Shown here: one piece after another, positions 49,134 to 64,000 of the stretch
Layout: each line of letters starts with the position of its first letter
Numbering within the stretch: position 1 is the stretch's first letter
Source of the DNA: RYN-230 sp963841695
GTDB lineage: Bacteria; Actinomycetota; Actinomycetes; Streptosporangiales; Streptosporangiaceae
NCBI GenBank assembly: GCA_963841695.1
Contig: CAWJDQ010000002.1
Coordinates: 186,001-250,000, forward strand
Direction: 5' to 3'
Length of the DNA stretch: 64,000 nucleotides
Position numbers and translations under genes: made by a program
Notes under the pieces: generated by a model
Database searches by the model: none
What the model was told of the DNA's origin: nothing
The model's input: the letters and a program-made list of their open reading frames with translations, nothing else

Positions 49134-49967
49134 CTACCGCTTCTTCTTGCTGCGCCTGCGGACGATCAGCCGGTCGCTGGGCTTGTGGGCTTGCCGGGTC
49201 CGGCCCTCGGGCTTACCCCAGGGGCTGACCGGATGCCGGCCACCGGAGCTCTTTCCCTCGCCGCCACCCAGCGGGTGATCGACCGGGTTCATCGCGACGC
49301 CGCGGACCGAGGGACGGTGTCCCTTCCACCGGTTGCGGCCCGCCTTGCCGAGCTTGATGTTGCCCTGCTCGGCGTTGCCGACCTCGCCGACGGTGGCCCG
49401 GCAGGCCGCGTCGACCCGCCGGATCTCGCCGGACGGCATCCGCAGCTGGGCGTAGCCGCCGTCCTTGGCCAGCAACTGGACACCGGACCCGGCCGAGCGC
49501 GCGATCTTCGCGCCGCCACCGGGCCGGAGCTCGATCGCGTGCACCACGGTGCCGGTCGGGATGTTCCGCAGCGGCAGGCAGTTGCCCGGCCGGATGTCGG
49601 ATCCGGGGCCGTTCTCCACCCGGTCGCCCTGGGACAGCCCCTGCGGGGCGAGGATGTAGCGCTTCTCGCCGTCGGCGTAGTGCAGCAGCGCGATCCGGGA
49701 CGTGCGGTTCGGGTCGTACTCGATGTGCGCGACCTTGGCCGGGATGCCGTCCTTGTCGTGCCGCCGGAAGTCGATCAGCCGGTAGGCGCGCTTGTGGCCG
49801 CCGCCCTGGTGCCGCGCGGTGATCCGGCCATGCACATTCCGGCCGCCGCGCGAGTTCAGGGGGCGGACCAGCGACTTCTCCGGCTCACCACGGGTGATTT
49901 CGGAGAAGTCCGCGCCACTCGCGCCCCGCCGTCCCGGGGTGGTGGGCTTGTACTTGCGGATAGCCAT
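49134..49967 (-). CDS. rplB: 50S ribosomal protein L2
   Basis: 277 residues. It supports the peptidyl transferase centre. YKPTTPGRRGASGADFSEITRGEPEKSLVRPLNSRGGRNVHGRITARHQGGGHKRAYRLIDFRR at the start and the C-terminal VRGVAMNPVDHPLGGGEGKSSGGRHPVSPWGKPEGRTR, including the key His, are intact. Confidence 0.98.
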   Translation of the reverse strand: MAIRKYKPTTPGRRGASGADFSEITRGEPEKSLVRPLNSRGGRNVHGRITARHQGGGHKRAYRLIDFRRHDKDGIPAKVAHIEYDPNRTSRIALLHYADGEKRYILAPQGLSQGDRVENGPGSDIRPGNCLPLRNIPTGTVVHAIELRPGGGAKIARSAGSGVQLLAKDGGYAQLRMPSGEIRRVDAACRATVGEVGNAEQGNIKLGKAGRNRWKGHRPSVRGVAMNPVDHPLGGGEGKSSGGRHPVSPWGKPEGRTRQAHKPSDRLIVRRRSKKKR

Positions 49968-50001
49968 GTGTGCTCAAGCTCCTTGGGATGTGGCCGGTGG
50001 C

Positions 50002-50310
50002 CTAGCTGACCGGGCCGCCGAAGACATCGATACGCTCACCCTCGGCGAGGCTGACGATGGCCCGCTTGGTGGCGGCCCGCTGGCCCCAGCCGAACCGGGT
50101 GCGGCGGCGCTTGCCCGCCCGGTTAAGGGTGTTGACGCTGGTCACCTTGACCCCGAACACGGCCTCCACGGCCTGCCGGACCTGGGTCCGGTTAGCGTCG
50201 GGGGCGACCAGGAAGGTGTACTTGCCGTCGTCGGCCAGCCGGTACGTCTTTTCCGAGATCACCGGGCGGAGCAGGATGTCCCGGGGGTCCGGGATCCGGT
50301 TCGAGCTCAC
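50002..50310 (-). CDS. rplW: 50S ribosomal protein L23
   Basis: 102 residues. It is at the tunnel exit, where trigger factor and SRP dock. RDILLRPVISEKTYRLADDGKYTFLVAPDANRTQVRQAVEAVFGVKVTSVNTLNRAGKRRRTRFGWG is typical. Its start overlaps the rplD stop by 4 bp. Confidence 0.97.
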   Translation of the reverse strand: MSSNRIPDPRDILLRPVISEKTYRLADDGKYTFLVAPDANRTQVRQAVEAVFGVKVTSVNTLNRAGKRRRTRFGWGQRAATKRAIVSLAEGERIDVFGGPVS

Positions 50311-51143
50311 TGCTCGTCACCCTCCTTCGGGGTGGTACGGCGGCGGGGGGCCTTGGGCTCAGCGGGCTCAGCCGCCTCAGCGGGCTGGGCCGCCTCAGCG
50401 GACTCGGCCGCAGGCTTGCTCGCCTTGGCCGGGCTGGCCTTGGCGGGGCTGGCCTTGGCCGGGCTCGCCTTGGCCGGGCTGGCCTTAGCGGGCGCGGCCG
50501 CAACGGGCTGGCCGGTGAACGCGGACAGGGCCGCCTCGGTGAACACGATGTGCTCACTGGCCAGCACGTCGTACGTGTTCAGCTGGCCGGTGGCCAGCAG
50601 CCGCACGCCCGGGGCGTTGCGCAGGCTCTTCCAGGTCAGCTCGTCCTCGGCCTGGGCCACGACGAGTACCCGGGAGTTGAGCGCCCGGTCCAGCAGGCCG
50701 ATGGCCGTGCGCAGCACGGCCATCGCGTCGCGGGTGCGGGGCTGATCCCCGTCCACGAACCCGCTGACCACGGCGACCCGCCCGTTCATGGCCCGGTCGG
50801 ACAGGGCCCCGCGGAGCGCGGCGGCCTTCATCTTCTTGGGTGTCCGCTGCACGTAGGAACGGGGCTGCGGGCCATGCACGGTTCCGCCGCCCGCGTACTG
50901 GGGGGCACGGAGCGAACCCTGGCGGGCCCGGCCGGTGCCCTTCTGCCGGTAGGGCTTCTTGCCGCCGCCGCGGACCAGGCCGCGGGTCTTGGTGGCGTGC
51001 GTGCCCTGCCGGGCCGCAGCCTCCTGGGCCACGACGACCTGGTGGATCAGCGGCACGTTGACCGGCGCGCTGAAGATCTCGTCGGGAAGCTCCACATCCT
51101 GGCCGCCTGCGCCAGACGGGGAGACGACGCTGACGCTAGCCAT
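50307..51143 (-). CDS. rplD: 50S ribosomal protein L4 with long repeat tail
   Basis: 278 residues, about 60-70 more than usual. The L4 body (ATKTRGLVRGGGKKPYRQKGTGRARQGSLRAPQYAGGGTVHGP, then LLATGQLNTYDVLASEHIVFTEAAL) is complete by about residue 213. After it comes a low-complexity tail: five PAKAS units, then an Ala/Glu stretch and KAPRRRTTPKEGDEQ. Lys/Ala/Pro repeats like these resemble histone H1-like tails and would add flexible positive charge. The start shares a base with the rplC stop. In E. coli L4 also represses its own operon; no equivalent was examined here. Confidence 0.96.
   Translation of the reverse strand: MASVSVVSPSGAGGQDVELPDEIFSAPVNVPLIHQVVVAQEAAARQGTHATKTRGLVRGGGKKPYRQKGTGRARQGSLRAPQYAGGGTVHGPQPRSYVQRTPKKMKAAALRGALSDRAMNGRVAVVSGFVDGDQPRTRDAMAVLRTAIGLLDRALNSRVLVVAQAEDELTWKSLRNAPGVRLLATGQLNTYDVLASEHIVFTEAALSAFTGQPVAAAPAKASPAKASPAKASPAKASPAKASKPAAESAEAAQPAEAAEPAEPKAPRRRTTPKEGDEQ
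50422..50496. repeat. five 15-bp tandem repeats in rplD
   Basis: Units beginning GCCTTGGCC(G/C)GGCT (plus strand) repeat every 15 bp with one to four changes, encoding the PAKAS units of the L4 tail. The unit length keeps the reading frame whatever the copy number. Confidence 0.9.
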
Positions 51144-51808
51144 CAGGCCTCCTTCGTGGCGGTCTGCGGCGCCCGGACGGCGCTGCGGACCAGGATCAGG
51201 CCGCCCTTGGGGCCGGGGACGGCCCCGCGGATCAGCAGCAGGCCGCGCTCGGCGTCCACCGCCTGCACGGTCAGGCTGGGTGTGGTGGTGCGCTCGCCGC
51301 CCATCCGGCCGGCCATCCGCAGGCCCTTGAACACCCGGCCCGGAGTGGCACAGCCGCCGATGGAACCGGGCGAGCGGTGCTTGCGCTGGGTGCCGTGGGA
51401 GGCGGACAGGCCCTTGAACCCGTGCCGCTTCATCACGCCCGCGAAGCCCTTGCCCTTGCTCTTGCCGGTCACGTCAACCAGCTCACCCGCGGCGAACGTC
51501 TCGGCGCTGACCTCCTGGCCCAGGGTGTAATCGGTCGCGTCATCGGTGCGCAGCTCGACGAGGTAGCGGCGCGGGGTCACCGAGGCCTTGGCGAAGTGGC
51601 CGGCCACGGGCTTGGTCACCCGGCGCGGGTCGATCTCGCCGTAGCCCAGCTGCACGGCGGAGTACCCGTTCGCGTCCGGAGTGCGGACCGCGGTGACGAC
51701 GCAGGGACCCGCCGCGATAACCGTGACGGGAACCATCCGCCCTTCGGCGTCGAAGACCTGGCTCATGCCCAGCTTCGTGCCCAGGACGCCCTTGGTGTTC
51801 TTGGTCAT
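51143..51808 (-). CDS. rplC: 50S ribosomal protein L3
   Basis: 221 residues. GVLGTKLGMSQVFDAEGRMVPVTVI at the N-terminus, and the loop that reaches the peptidyl transferase centre, KGFAGVMKRHGFKGLSASHGTQRKHRSPGSIGGCATPGRVFKGLRMAGRMGG, is intact. It lies 13 bp from rpsJ. Confidence 0.98.
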   Translation of the reverse strand: MTKNTKGVLGTKLGMSQVFDAEGRMVPVTVIAAGPCVVTAVRTPDANGYSAVQLGYGEIDPRRVTKPVAGHFAKASVTPRRYLVELRTDDATDYTLGQEVSAETFAAGELVDVTGKSKGKGFAGVMKRHGFKGLSASHGTQRKHRSPGSIGGCATPGRVFKGLRMAGRMGGERTTTPSLTVQAVDAERGLLLIRGAVPGPKGGLILVRSAVRAPQTATKEA

Positions 51809-51821
51809 GTCGGTGCGTTCC

Positions 51822-52130
51822 TCAGAGCTTGATCTCGATGTCGACGCCGGCGGGGAGGTCCAGCCGCATCAGCGAGTTAACCGTCTTCGGCGTGGGGTCG
51901 ATGATGTCGATCAGCCGCTTATGCGTGCGCATCTCGAAGTGCTCCCGCGAGTCCTTGTACTTGTGCGGGGAACGGATGACGCAGTAGATGTTCTTCTCCG
52001 TGGGCAGCGGGACAGGCCCGGCAACCCGCGCGCCGGTGCGCGTCACCGTGTCGACGATCTTCCGCGCCGAGCTGTCGATGACCTCGTGGTCATAGGCCTT
52101 GAGCCGGATGCGGATCTTTTGTCCCGCCAT
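51822..52130 (-). CDS. rpsJ: 30S ribosomal protein S10
   Basis: 102 residues. GQKIRIRLKAYDHEVIDSSARKIVDTVTRTGARVAGPVPLPTEKNIYCVIRSPHKYKDSREHFEMRTHKRLIDI matches the family along its length. It heads the S10 operon, 109 bp downstream of tuf. Confidence 0.98.
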   Translation of the reverse strand: MAGQKIRIRLKAYDHEVIDSSARKIVDTVTRTGARVAGPVPLPTEKNIYCVIRSPHKYKDSREHFEMRTHKRLIDIIDPTPKTVNSLMRLDLPAGVDIEIKL

Positions 52131-52203
52131 GTGCCTTCCGTGTCCTTATCTGTTAGCCCGGGGGGGACCCCGGAGTTCTGCGTTCTGCGCGCAGTGCCCG
52201 CCG

Positions 52204-52226
52204 GCCCCCGGCCGGTGGCCGGGGGC
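52204..52226 (-). terminator. hairpin after tuf
   Basis: GCCCCCGGCC and GGCCGGGGGC form a 10-bp stem with a 3-nt loop, 14 bp after the tuf stop, extendable by further GC pairs with a bulge. There is no U-run. It probably separates the str and S10 transcripts. Confidence 0.55.
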
Positions 52227-52239
52227 GGCGGAAAGACCA

Positions 52240-53433
<1,194 letters not shown>

Positions 53434-53529
53434 TGGTTTCTCCTCGTTGCGATCGTCCCCACCGTCGGTGGGGCCAAGGCGCTCCTCGTGCGCCCGATTC
53501 TTCTGTCTGACGTTTTGGTGCTACTGTGG

Positions 53530-55626
<2,097 letters not shown>

Positions 55627-55676
55627 TGCTTAGTTCCTCGCTGCTTCGTCTATCGTCGGCCGGCTGGTGCCGCTCA

Positions 55677-56147
55677 TTACCAGCGGTAGTGAGCGAACGC
55701 CTTGTTGGACTCGGCCATCTTGTGGGTGTCCTCGCGGCGCTTCACACTCGCCCCGAGGCCGTTGCTCGCGTCGAGCAGCTCGTTCATGAGCCGCTCGGTC
55801 ATGGTCTTCTCCCGGCGGGACCGGCTGTAGGAGACCAGCCAGCGCAGGGCCAGGGTGGTGCTGCGGGAGGCCCGGACCTCGACCGGCACCTGGTAGGTGG
55901 CGCCGCCGACCCGGCGGCTGCGCACCTCGAGGGTGGGCTTCACGTTGTCCAGGGCCCGCTTGAGCGTGACCACCGGGTCGTTGCCCGTCTTGTCCTTGCA
56001 TCCGTCGAGCGCGCCGTACACGATCCGCTCGGCCAGCGAGCGCTTGCCGCTGCGCAGCACCTTGTTCACCAGCGCGGTGACCAGAGGGGAGCCGTAAACC
56101 GGATCGGTTACGAGCTGCCGCTTGGTCGCGGGGCCCTTACGCGGCAT
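55677..56147 (-). CDS. rpsG: 30S ribosomal protein S7
   Basis: 156 residues. PRKGPATKRQLVTDPVYGSPLVTALVNKVLRSGKRSLAERIVYGAL and the ending REDTHKMAESNKAFAHYRW are typical. It organises the 30S head with S9 and S13. ATG at 56147 is one base from the rpsL stop. Confidence 0.98.
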   Translation of the reverse strand: MPRKGPATKRQLVTDPVYGSPLVTALVNKVLRSGKRSLAERIVYGALDGCKDKTGNDPVVTLKRALDNVKPTLEVRSRRVGGATYQVPVEVRASRSTTLALRWLVSYSRSRREKTMTERLMNELLDASNGLGASVKRREDTHKMAESNKAFAHYRW

Positions 56148-56148
56148 G

Positions 56149-56523
<375 letters not shown>

Positions 56524-56851
56524 CGCGTCTCCGTCTTCGTTCTTCGCGCCGGCTGGCGCGACGTCTTCCTCTTGCCGTTTTCCTGCGCCCGCGGCGCAGG
56601 GTAATCCGGGGCGCTTTAACCGCCCCTGAACTGCTGGTTTTCCTAGTCCCTCCGACCCCCGGGGTCGGGCGTGTCGCGGTGACCACGGCACACAAGCTCC
56701 TACTGGAGCCTGGAGTCGAGAGAGGAAAAGGCCCGCGCGCCTGGCCACTCACCACGCCTTCCAGCTGGCGGTCATCGACCGCCAGCCTTCCGGCCATGGC
56801 GCTACAGTCCGCTAGCGCACGCGCACCCGTTTCTCACGGGCACGATGCCCT
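56524..56851 (-). promoter_or_regulatory. long structured leader of the str operon
   Basis: About 320 nt lie between the probable promoter and rpsL, with no conserved coding. It holds at least four strong hairpins: GCTGGCGGTC/GACCGCCAGC with a 3-nt loop (56764-56786), CCGACCC/GGGTCGG (56652-56668), GGGGCG/CGCCCC (56608-56626) and CCTGCGCC/GGCGCAGG with a 3-nt loop (56582-56600). The last ends 58 bp before the start codon. Confidence 0.5.
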
Positions 56852-56880
56852 AGCGTACCCAACCTTTTGCCAACAGGCAA
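56852..56880 (-). promoter_or_regulatory. probable str operon promoter
   Basis: On the minus strand TTGCCT (56880-56875) and TACGCT (56857-56852) are spaced by 17 bp, a good housekeeping-type promoter. The -35 is embedded in an inverted repeat, TTGCC-TGTT-GGCAA. Confidence 0.65.
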
Positions 56881-57047
56881 AGCGAACGCCGATCACGGTC
56901 GGAGCGACCGGACCGGTGTCATTTTTCCCTGACGGCAACGGTGAAACCACGCCCGCAGGGTAGCGGGGAACTGCTGCCAGTCCCCTGCTTCCCGGGGTGT
57001 TAACCCTGGCGGCCCATCGGATTATTCCAGAAGGGACACGACATCTC

Positions 57048-58056
57048 ATGACGCAGACAGTTGTCATCACCGGGGCCAGCGCCGGCATCGCCCGCGCCAC
57101 CGCGCGGCTGTACGGGGCCCGGGGCGCCAACGTGGGGCTGATCGCCCGCGGCCAGGCCGGCCTGGACGGCGCCGCGCAGGACGTGGTCGAGGCGGGCGGC
57201 CAGGCGCTGGCCGTGCCGGCCGACGTGGCCGACCACGCCCAGGTGGAGAAGGCGGCCACCGAGATAGAGGCCCAGTTCGGCCCCATCGACGTGTGGATCA
57301 ACGTGGCGTTCACCTCCGTATTCGCGCCGTTCGCCGAGATCACCCCGGACGAGTTCCGGCGGGTCACCGAGGTCAGTTACCTGGGCTTCGTCAACGGCAC
57401 GATGGTGGCGCTCAGCCGGATGCGGCCGCGCGACGCGGGGACCATCGTGCAGGTCGGCTCGGCGCTCAGCGAGCGGGCCATCCCGCTCCAGTCGGCGTAC
57501 TGCGGGGCCAAGCACGCCATCAACGGGTTCACCGAGTCGCTGCGCTGCGAGCTCATGCACGAGGGGTCCACCGTGCACGTGACCGTGGTGCAGATGCCCG
57601 CGGTGAACACCCCGCAGTTCTCCTGGGTGCTGTCCCGGCTGCCGCGGCACCCGCAGCCGGTGCCGCCGATCTACCAGCCGGAGGTGGCCGCGCGCGGCGT
57701 GCTGTACGCGGCGGACCATCCGCAGCGCAAGCAGTACTGGGTCGGCGGCAGCACGGCGGCCACCCTACTGGCGCAGAAGGTGGCCCCGGCGCTGCTCGAC
57801 CGGTACCTGGCCAAGACCGGGCTTCGATTCGCAGCAGACCAACCAGGAGGTGCCCGGCGGGCAGCCGGGCGGACAACCTGTTCGACCCGGTGGACCGGCC
57901 AAGCGGCAGGACCACGGTGCGCACGGTGCCTTCGACGACCGTCGCATCAGCGAAGCTGCGCAGCTCTGGATGTCGCATCACCCGGCGGTGACGGGCGGTA
58001 TTGCGGCCGGAGCCGCGCTGGCCGGTGGCCTGATGATCCGGGCACGCACAAAGTGA
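57048..58056 (+). CDS. SDR-family oxidoreductase, 3' third frameshifted
   Basis: About 335 residues after repair. VVITGASAGIARATARLYGARG is the NAD(P) site (GIA in place of the usual GIG), with the YCGAK catalytic Tyr/Lys pair and the preceding Ser. The extra C-terminal part (ALLDRYLAKTG... DNLFDPVDRPSG... HGAHGAFDDRRISEAAQLWMSHHPAV then a hydrophobic stretch) is typical of a large actinomycete SDR group with a membrane-associated tail. Three frame changes are needed: near 57818, 57870 and 57905. The net length change is +1. The substrate is unknown. The first 760 bp are intact. Confidence 0.8.
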
Positions 58057-58162
58057 CTACTGCGGAGGCCCGACCGGGTGGGCTGGTCCGCCTGGCTGAA
58101 CGCCTGGCGGACCACCCACACCGGCCTGGCCTGGGCCATTACTGGACCGGGTCAGGAAGACC

Positions 58163-58573
58163 ATGAGCCTGCGTCATGGCCACCTGGGGAAGAAGGCCAC
58201 GGTTGCGTGGCTGGTCACGGTGGGTCGTGCGGGGTACGGCGTGGCGCTGATCGGTGCTGCCCGGGTTGCTGATCGGGCTTACTGGGCAGCGGCCTGGTGG
58301 GCGGGCTTGCGGGGTGGCGCGGGTGCTGGGGGTACGGCATCTGGTGCAGGCGGGGCCACCGCAGCCAGCCAGCTCAGTGATCCGGGTGGCCCGGTGGTGC
58401 TGGGGGGTGGGGCGGCGGTGGATGTGCTGCATGCCACGTCGATGGTGGCGCTGGGTGCGGTGGACCCCCGGGCGCGGCGGGCTGCGCTCGGCCGACGCCG
58501 CGTGGAGACGAAGCTGGCGCATCGATCGGCCGCGCGGCGGCCTCACCGCCTACCCGGCAGAAGCCCCGACTAG
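58163..58573 (+). pseudogene. small hydrophobic protein, multiply frameshifted
   Basis: Pieces of one protein occur in two alternating frames: ATVAWLVTVGRAGYGVALIG, then PGLLIGLTGQRPGG...GVARVLGVRHLVQ in another frame, then VVLGGGAAVDVLHATSMVALGAVDPRARRAAL back in the first. This pattern matches a common actinomycete family of about 130 residues of unknown function. At least three single-base changes are needed, so this copy is either decayed or in a poorly resolved stretch. ATG at 58163 follows AGGAAG. Confidence 0.5.
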
Positions 58574-58610
58574 GCGGTGCATTGGGCCTCCGGAGGGGCA
58601 CAATGCACCG
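58573..58610. terminator. nested hairpin between convergent genes
   Basis: GCGGTGCATTG and CAATGCACCGC are perfect 11-bp arms; the 16-nt loop contains CCTCCGGAGG, itself a palindrome. It starts on the stop codon of the plus-strand gene and faces csbD on the other strand, so it could act in both directions. Confidence 0.5.
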
Positions 58611-58682
58611 CGCTCTTCGTGATCCGCGGGCCGGAGCGGGCAGCCCGGACGGGAGCGGGCGGGTACTGGCGTTCGAGATGAG

Positions 58683-58710
58683 AAAACCCGGGGCTCGCGG
58701 CTCCCGGGCT
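58683..58710 (-). terminator. csbD terminator
   Basis: Imperfect GC-rich hairpin built on two CCCGGG copies. On the minus strand it is followed by TTTTCT, a conventional intrinsic terminator 12 bp after the csbD stop. Confidence 0.7.
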
Positions 58711-58721
58711 TCCTGGGTCGG

Positions 58722-58895
58722 TTACTTCTTGAAGGCGTCTTTGACCTTTTCGCCAGCCTGCTTGAGGTTGCCCTTGGCCTGGTCGGTCTTGCCTTCGGCT
58801 TCCATCTGCTCGTTGCCGAGGGCCTGGCCGGTCTCCTTCTTGGCCTTGCCCTTGATCTCCGTGACCTTGTTGGCGGCCTTGTCTTCGGTCGCCAT
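58722..58895 (-). CDS. CsbD-family stress protein
   Basis: 57 residues. It reads MATEDKAANKVTEIKGKAKK, then ETGQALGNEQMEAEGKTDQA and KGNLKQAGEKVKDAFKK: the full CsbD-like pattern of small, charged, helical proteins usually induced by general stress. No enzymatic activity is known. ATG at 58895 has GGGAGGAG upstream, and a T-run terminator follows the stop. It is a single-gene unit between the SDR region and rpoC. Confidence 0.92.
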   Translation of the reverse strand: MATEDKAANKVTEIKGKAKKETGQALGNEQMEAEGKTDQAKGNLKQAGEKVKDAFKK

Positions 58896-59015
58896 GAGCG
58901 GCTCCTCCCGTTGGGTAAGCTCTTGCGTTATCCACTGCCCGCAGGGTGGGGCTAAACAAAGTGAGACGCCCGGCAGCCATGCCGCCGGGCGCCTCGACCT
59001 GCTAGCGAGACCCGC

Positions 59016-62888
<3,873 letters not shown>

Positions 62889-62969
62889 GTGTGTTATCCC
62901 CTGGGGTAGTTCGGATGAGGGTGCTCCTGGGCAGCCCGGGCGGTCGGGCCCAGGCTGCCCAGTGCGCTC

Positions 62970-64000
62970 TCACACCTCTTCAACGCTGCTCGGCTCGCGC
63001 CGGGACAGGTCGATACCGAGTTCTTCCGCCGCGCGGAAGACATCCTCATCGGTGTCTCGCATTTCGATGGCTGCGCCGTCACTGGACAGCACCTCGACGT
63101 TGAGGCACAGCGACTGCATTTCCTTGATCAGCACCTTGAACGATTCCGGGATGCCGGGCTCCGGGATGTTCTCGCCCTTGACGATGGCCTCGTACACCTT
63201 GACCCGGCCGAGCACGTCGTCGGACTTGATCGTCAGCAGTTCCTGCAGGGCGTAGGCGGCGCCGTAGGCCTCGAGGGCCCACACCTCCATCTCCCCGAAC
63301 CGCTGGCCACCGAACTGGGCCTTACCGCCCAGGGGCTGCTGCGTGATCATCGAGTACGGGCCGGTGGACCGGGCGTGGATCTTGTCGTCCACCAGGTGCA
63401 GCAGCTTCAGGATGTAGATGTAGCCCACCGAGATGGGGTCCTTGAACGGCTCCCCGGTGCGCCCGTCGAACAGCCGCGCCTTGCCGCTGCTGCCGACCAT
63501 CCGCTCCCCGTCCCGGTTCGGCAGCGTGCTGCCGAGCAGGCCGGTGATCTCCGTCTCGCTGGCGCCGTCGAACACCGGCGTGGCGACGGGCGTGCCCGCC
63601 TCTGCCTCGCCCGCGCTGATCGTGCGCAGCCGCTTCTTCCAGTCCTGGTCGTCGCCCTCGATCTCCCAGCCGGACTTGGCCACCCAGCCGAGGTGGGTCT
63701 CCAGCACCTGGCCGACGTTCATCCGGCCCGGGACACCGAGCGGGTTCAGCACGATGTCCACCGCGGTCCCGTCGGGGAGGAACGGCATGTCCTCGATCGG
63801 CAGGATCTTGGCGATGACACCCTTGTTCCCGTGGCGGCCCGCCAGCTTGTCGCCGTCGGTGATCTTCCGCTTCGCGGCCACGTAGACGCGGACCAGCTCG
63901 TTCACGCCGGGCGGCAGCTCGTCGCCGTCCTCCCGGGTGAACACGCGGACGCCGATCACCTTGCCGGACTCACCGTGCGGCACCTTGAGCGAGGTGTCGC
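62970..64000 (-). CDS. rpoB: RNA polymerase beta subunit, 3' end only
   Basis: The C-terminal 343 residues; the gene continues beyond the right edge. Visible are KRKITDGDKLAGRHGNKGVIAKILP, MPFLPDGTAVDIVLNPLGVPGRMNVGQVLE, PLGGKAQFGGQRFGEMEVWALEAYGAAYALQE, and an acidic end with SLCLNVEVLSSDG. The rifampicin-resistance region lies outside the window. Confidence 0.98.
   Translation of the reverse strand, partial: DTSLKVPHGESGKVIGVRVFTREDGDELPPGVNELVRVYVAAKRKITDGDKLAGRHGNKGVIAKILPIEDMPFLPDGTAVDIVLNPLGVPGRMNVGQVLETHLGWVAKSGWEIEGDDQDWKKRLRTISAGEAEAGTPVATPVFDGASETEITGLLGSTLPNRDGERMVGSSGKARLFDGRTGEPFKDPISVGYIYILKLLHLVDDKIHARSTGPYSMITQQPLGGKAQFGGQRFGEMEVWALEAYGAAYALQELLTIKSDDVLGRVKVYEAIVKGENIPEPGIPESFKVLIKEMQSLCLNVEVLSSDGAAIEMRDTDEDVFRAAEELGIDLSRREPSSVEEV

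Noticed and set aside
58057..58162. Short plus-strand frame (WSAWLNAWRTTHTGLAW) as a gene
   Set aside because: No start with a ribosome site, very short, and in a stretch where frames are unreliable.

Overview
The window reads as one stretch of chromosome from a high-GC Gram-positive actinomycete (Actinomycetia; I would not go below class). The evidence is the very high GC, the frequent GTG starts, and gene order shared with Mycobacterium and Streptomyces: sigD-rsdA-guaB-guaB3, groES-groEL1 with a His-rich GroEL tail, tsaD-rimI-tsaB-tsaE-alr-nnr-acpS-glmM-rpsI-rplM, truA-rplQ-rpoA, and the spc/S10/str ribosomal operons followed by rpoC-rpoB. No rRNA, tRNA, CRISPR array, transposase or prophage gene was seen.

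Layout. (1) 0-11 kb is accessory metabolism: the end of a gamma-glutamylcyclotransferase-like gene, a split transketolase behind a strong palindrome, a PH-domain membrane protein, an orphan molybdenum hydroxylase large subunit, an NmrA-type oxidoreductase divergent from a TetR regulator with two matching operators, an M20 amidohydrolase overlapping a GCS2-type ligase, and an acyl-CoA mutase large subunit. (2) 11-19.7 kb: D-Ala-D-Ala carboxypeptidase, trpS, guaB/guaB3, a SigD/ShbA-like sigma factor with its probable anti-sigma factor, and groES-groEL1 under a CIRCE element. (3) 19.8-32.3 kb: the t6A tRNA-modification genes, cell-wall and cofactor genes (alr, nnr, acpS, glmM), one restriction-endonuclease-like gene, then rpsI-rplM. 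(4) 32.6-34.7 kb: a plus-strand, Pro/Gly-rich single-pass membrane protein. (5) 34.7-56.5 kb: an almost unbroken minus-strand ribosomal superoperon from truA back through rpsL. (6) 57-58.9 kb: an SDR oxidoreductase, a badly frameshifted small gene and a csbD gene. (7) 59 kb to the end: rpoC and the 3' end of rpoB.

Most of the window is housekeeping: the translation machinery, RNA polymerase, purine supply (guaB), chaperones and tRNA modification needed for fast growth. A recurring feature is single-base reading-frame breaks. They occur in essential genes (glmM, rplQ) as well as accessory ones, so most are probably sequence errors rather than gene decay. In each case the repaired gene length is a multiple of three.

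I found no clearly new multi-gene system. The observations most worth a second look are: an S12 protein with Arg at position 88, a natural match to a streptomycin-resistance allele; a 25-codon open frame nested between rplP and rpmC with a duplicated stop/start junction; PAKAS repeats in L4; a roughly 320-nt structured leader before rpsL; alternative hairpins between groES and groEL; and several strong palindromic operator candidates.
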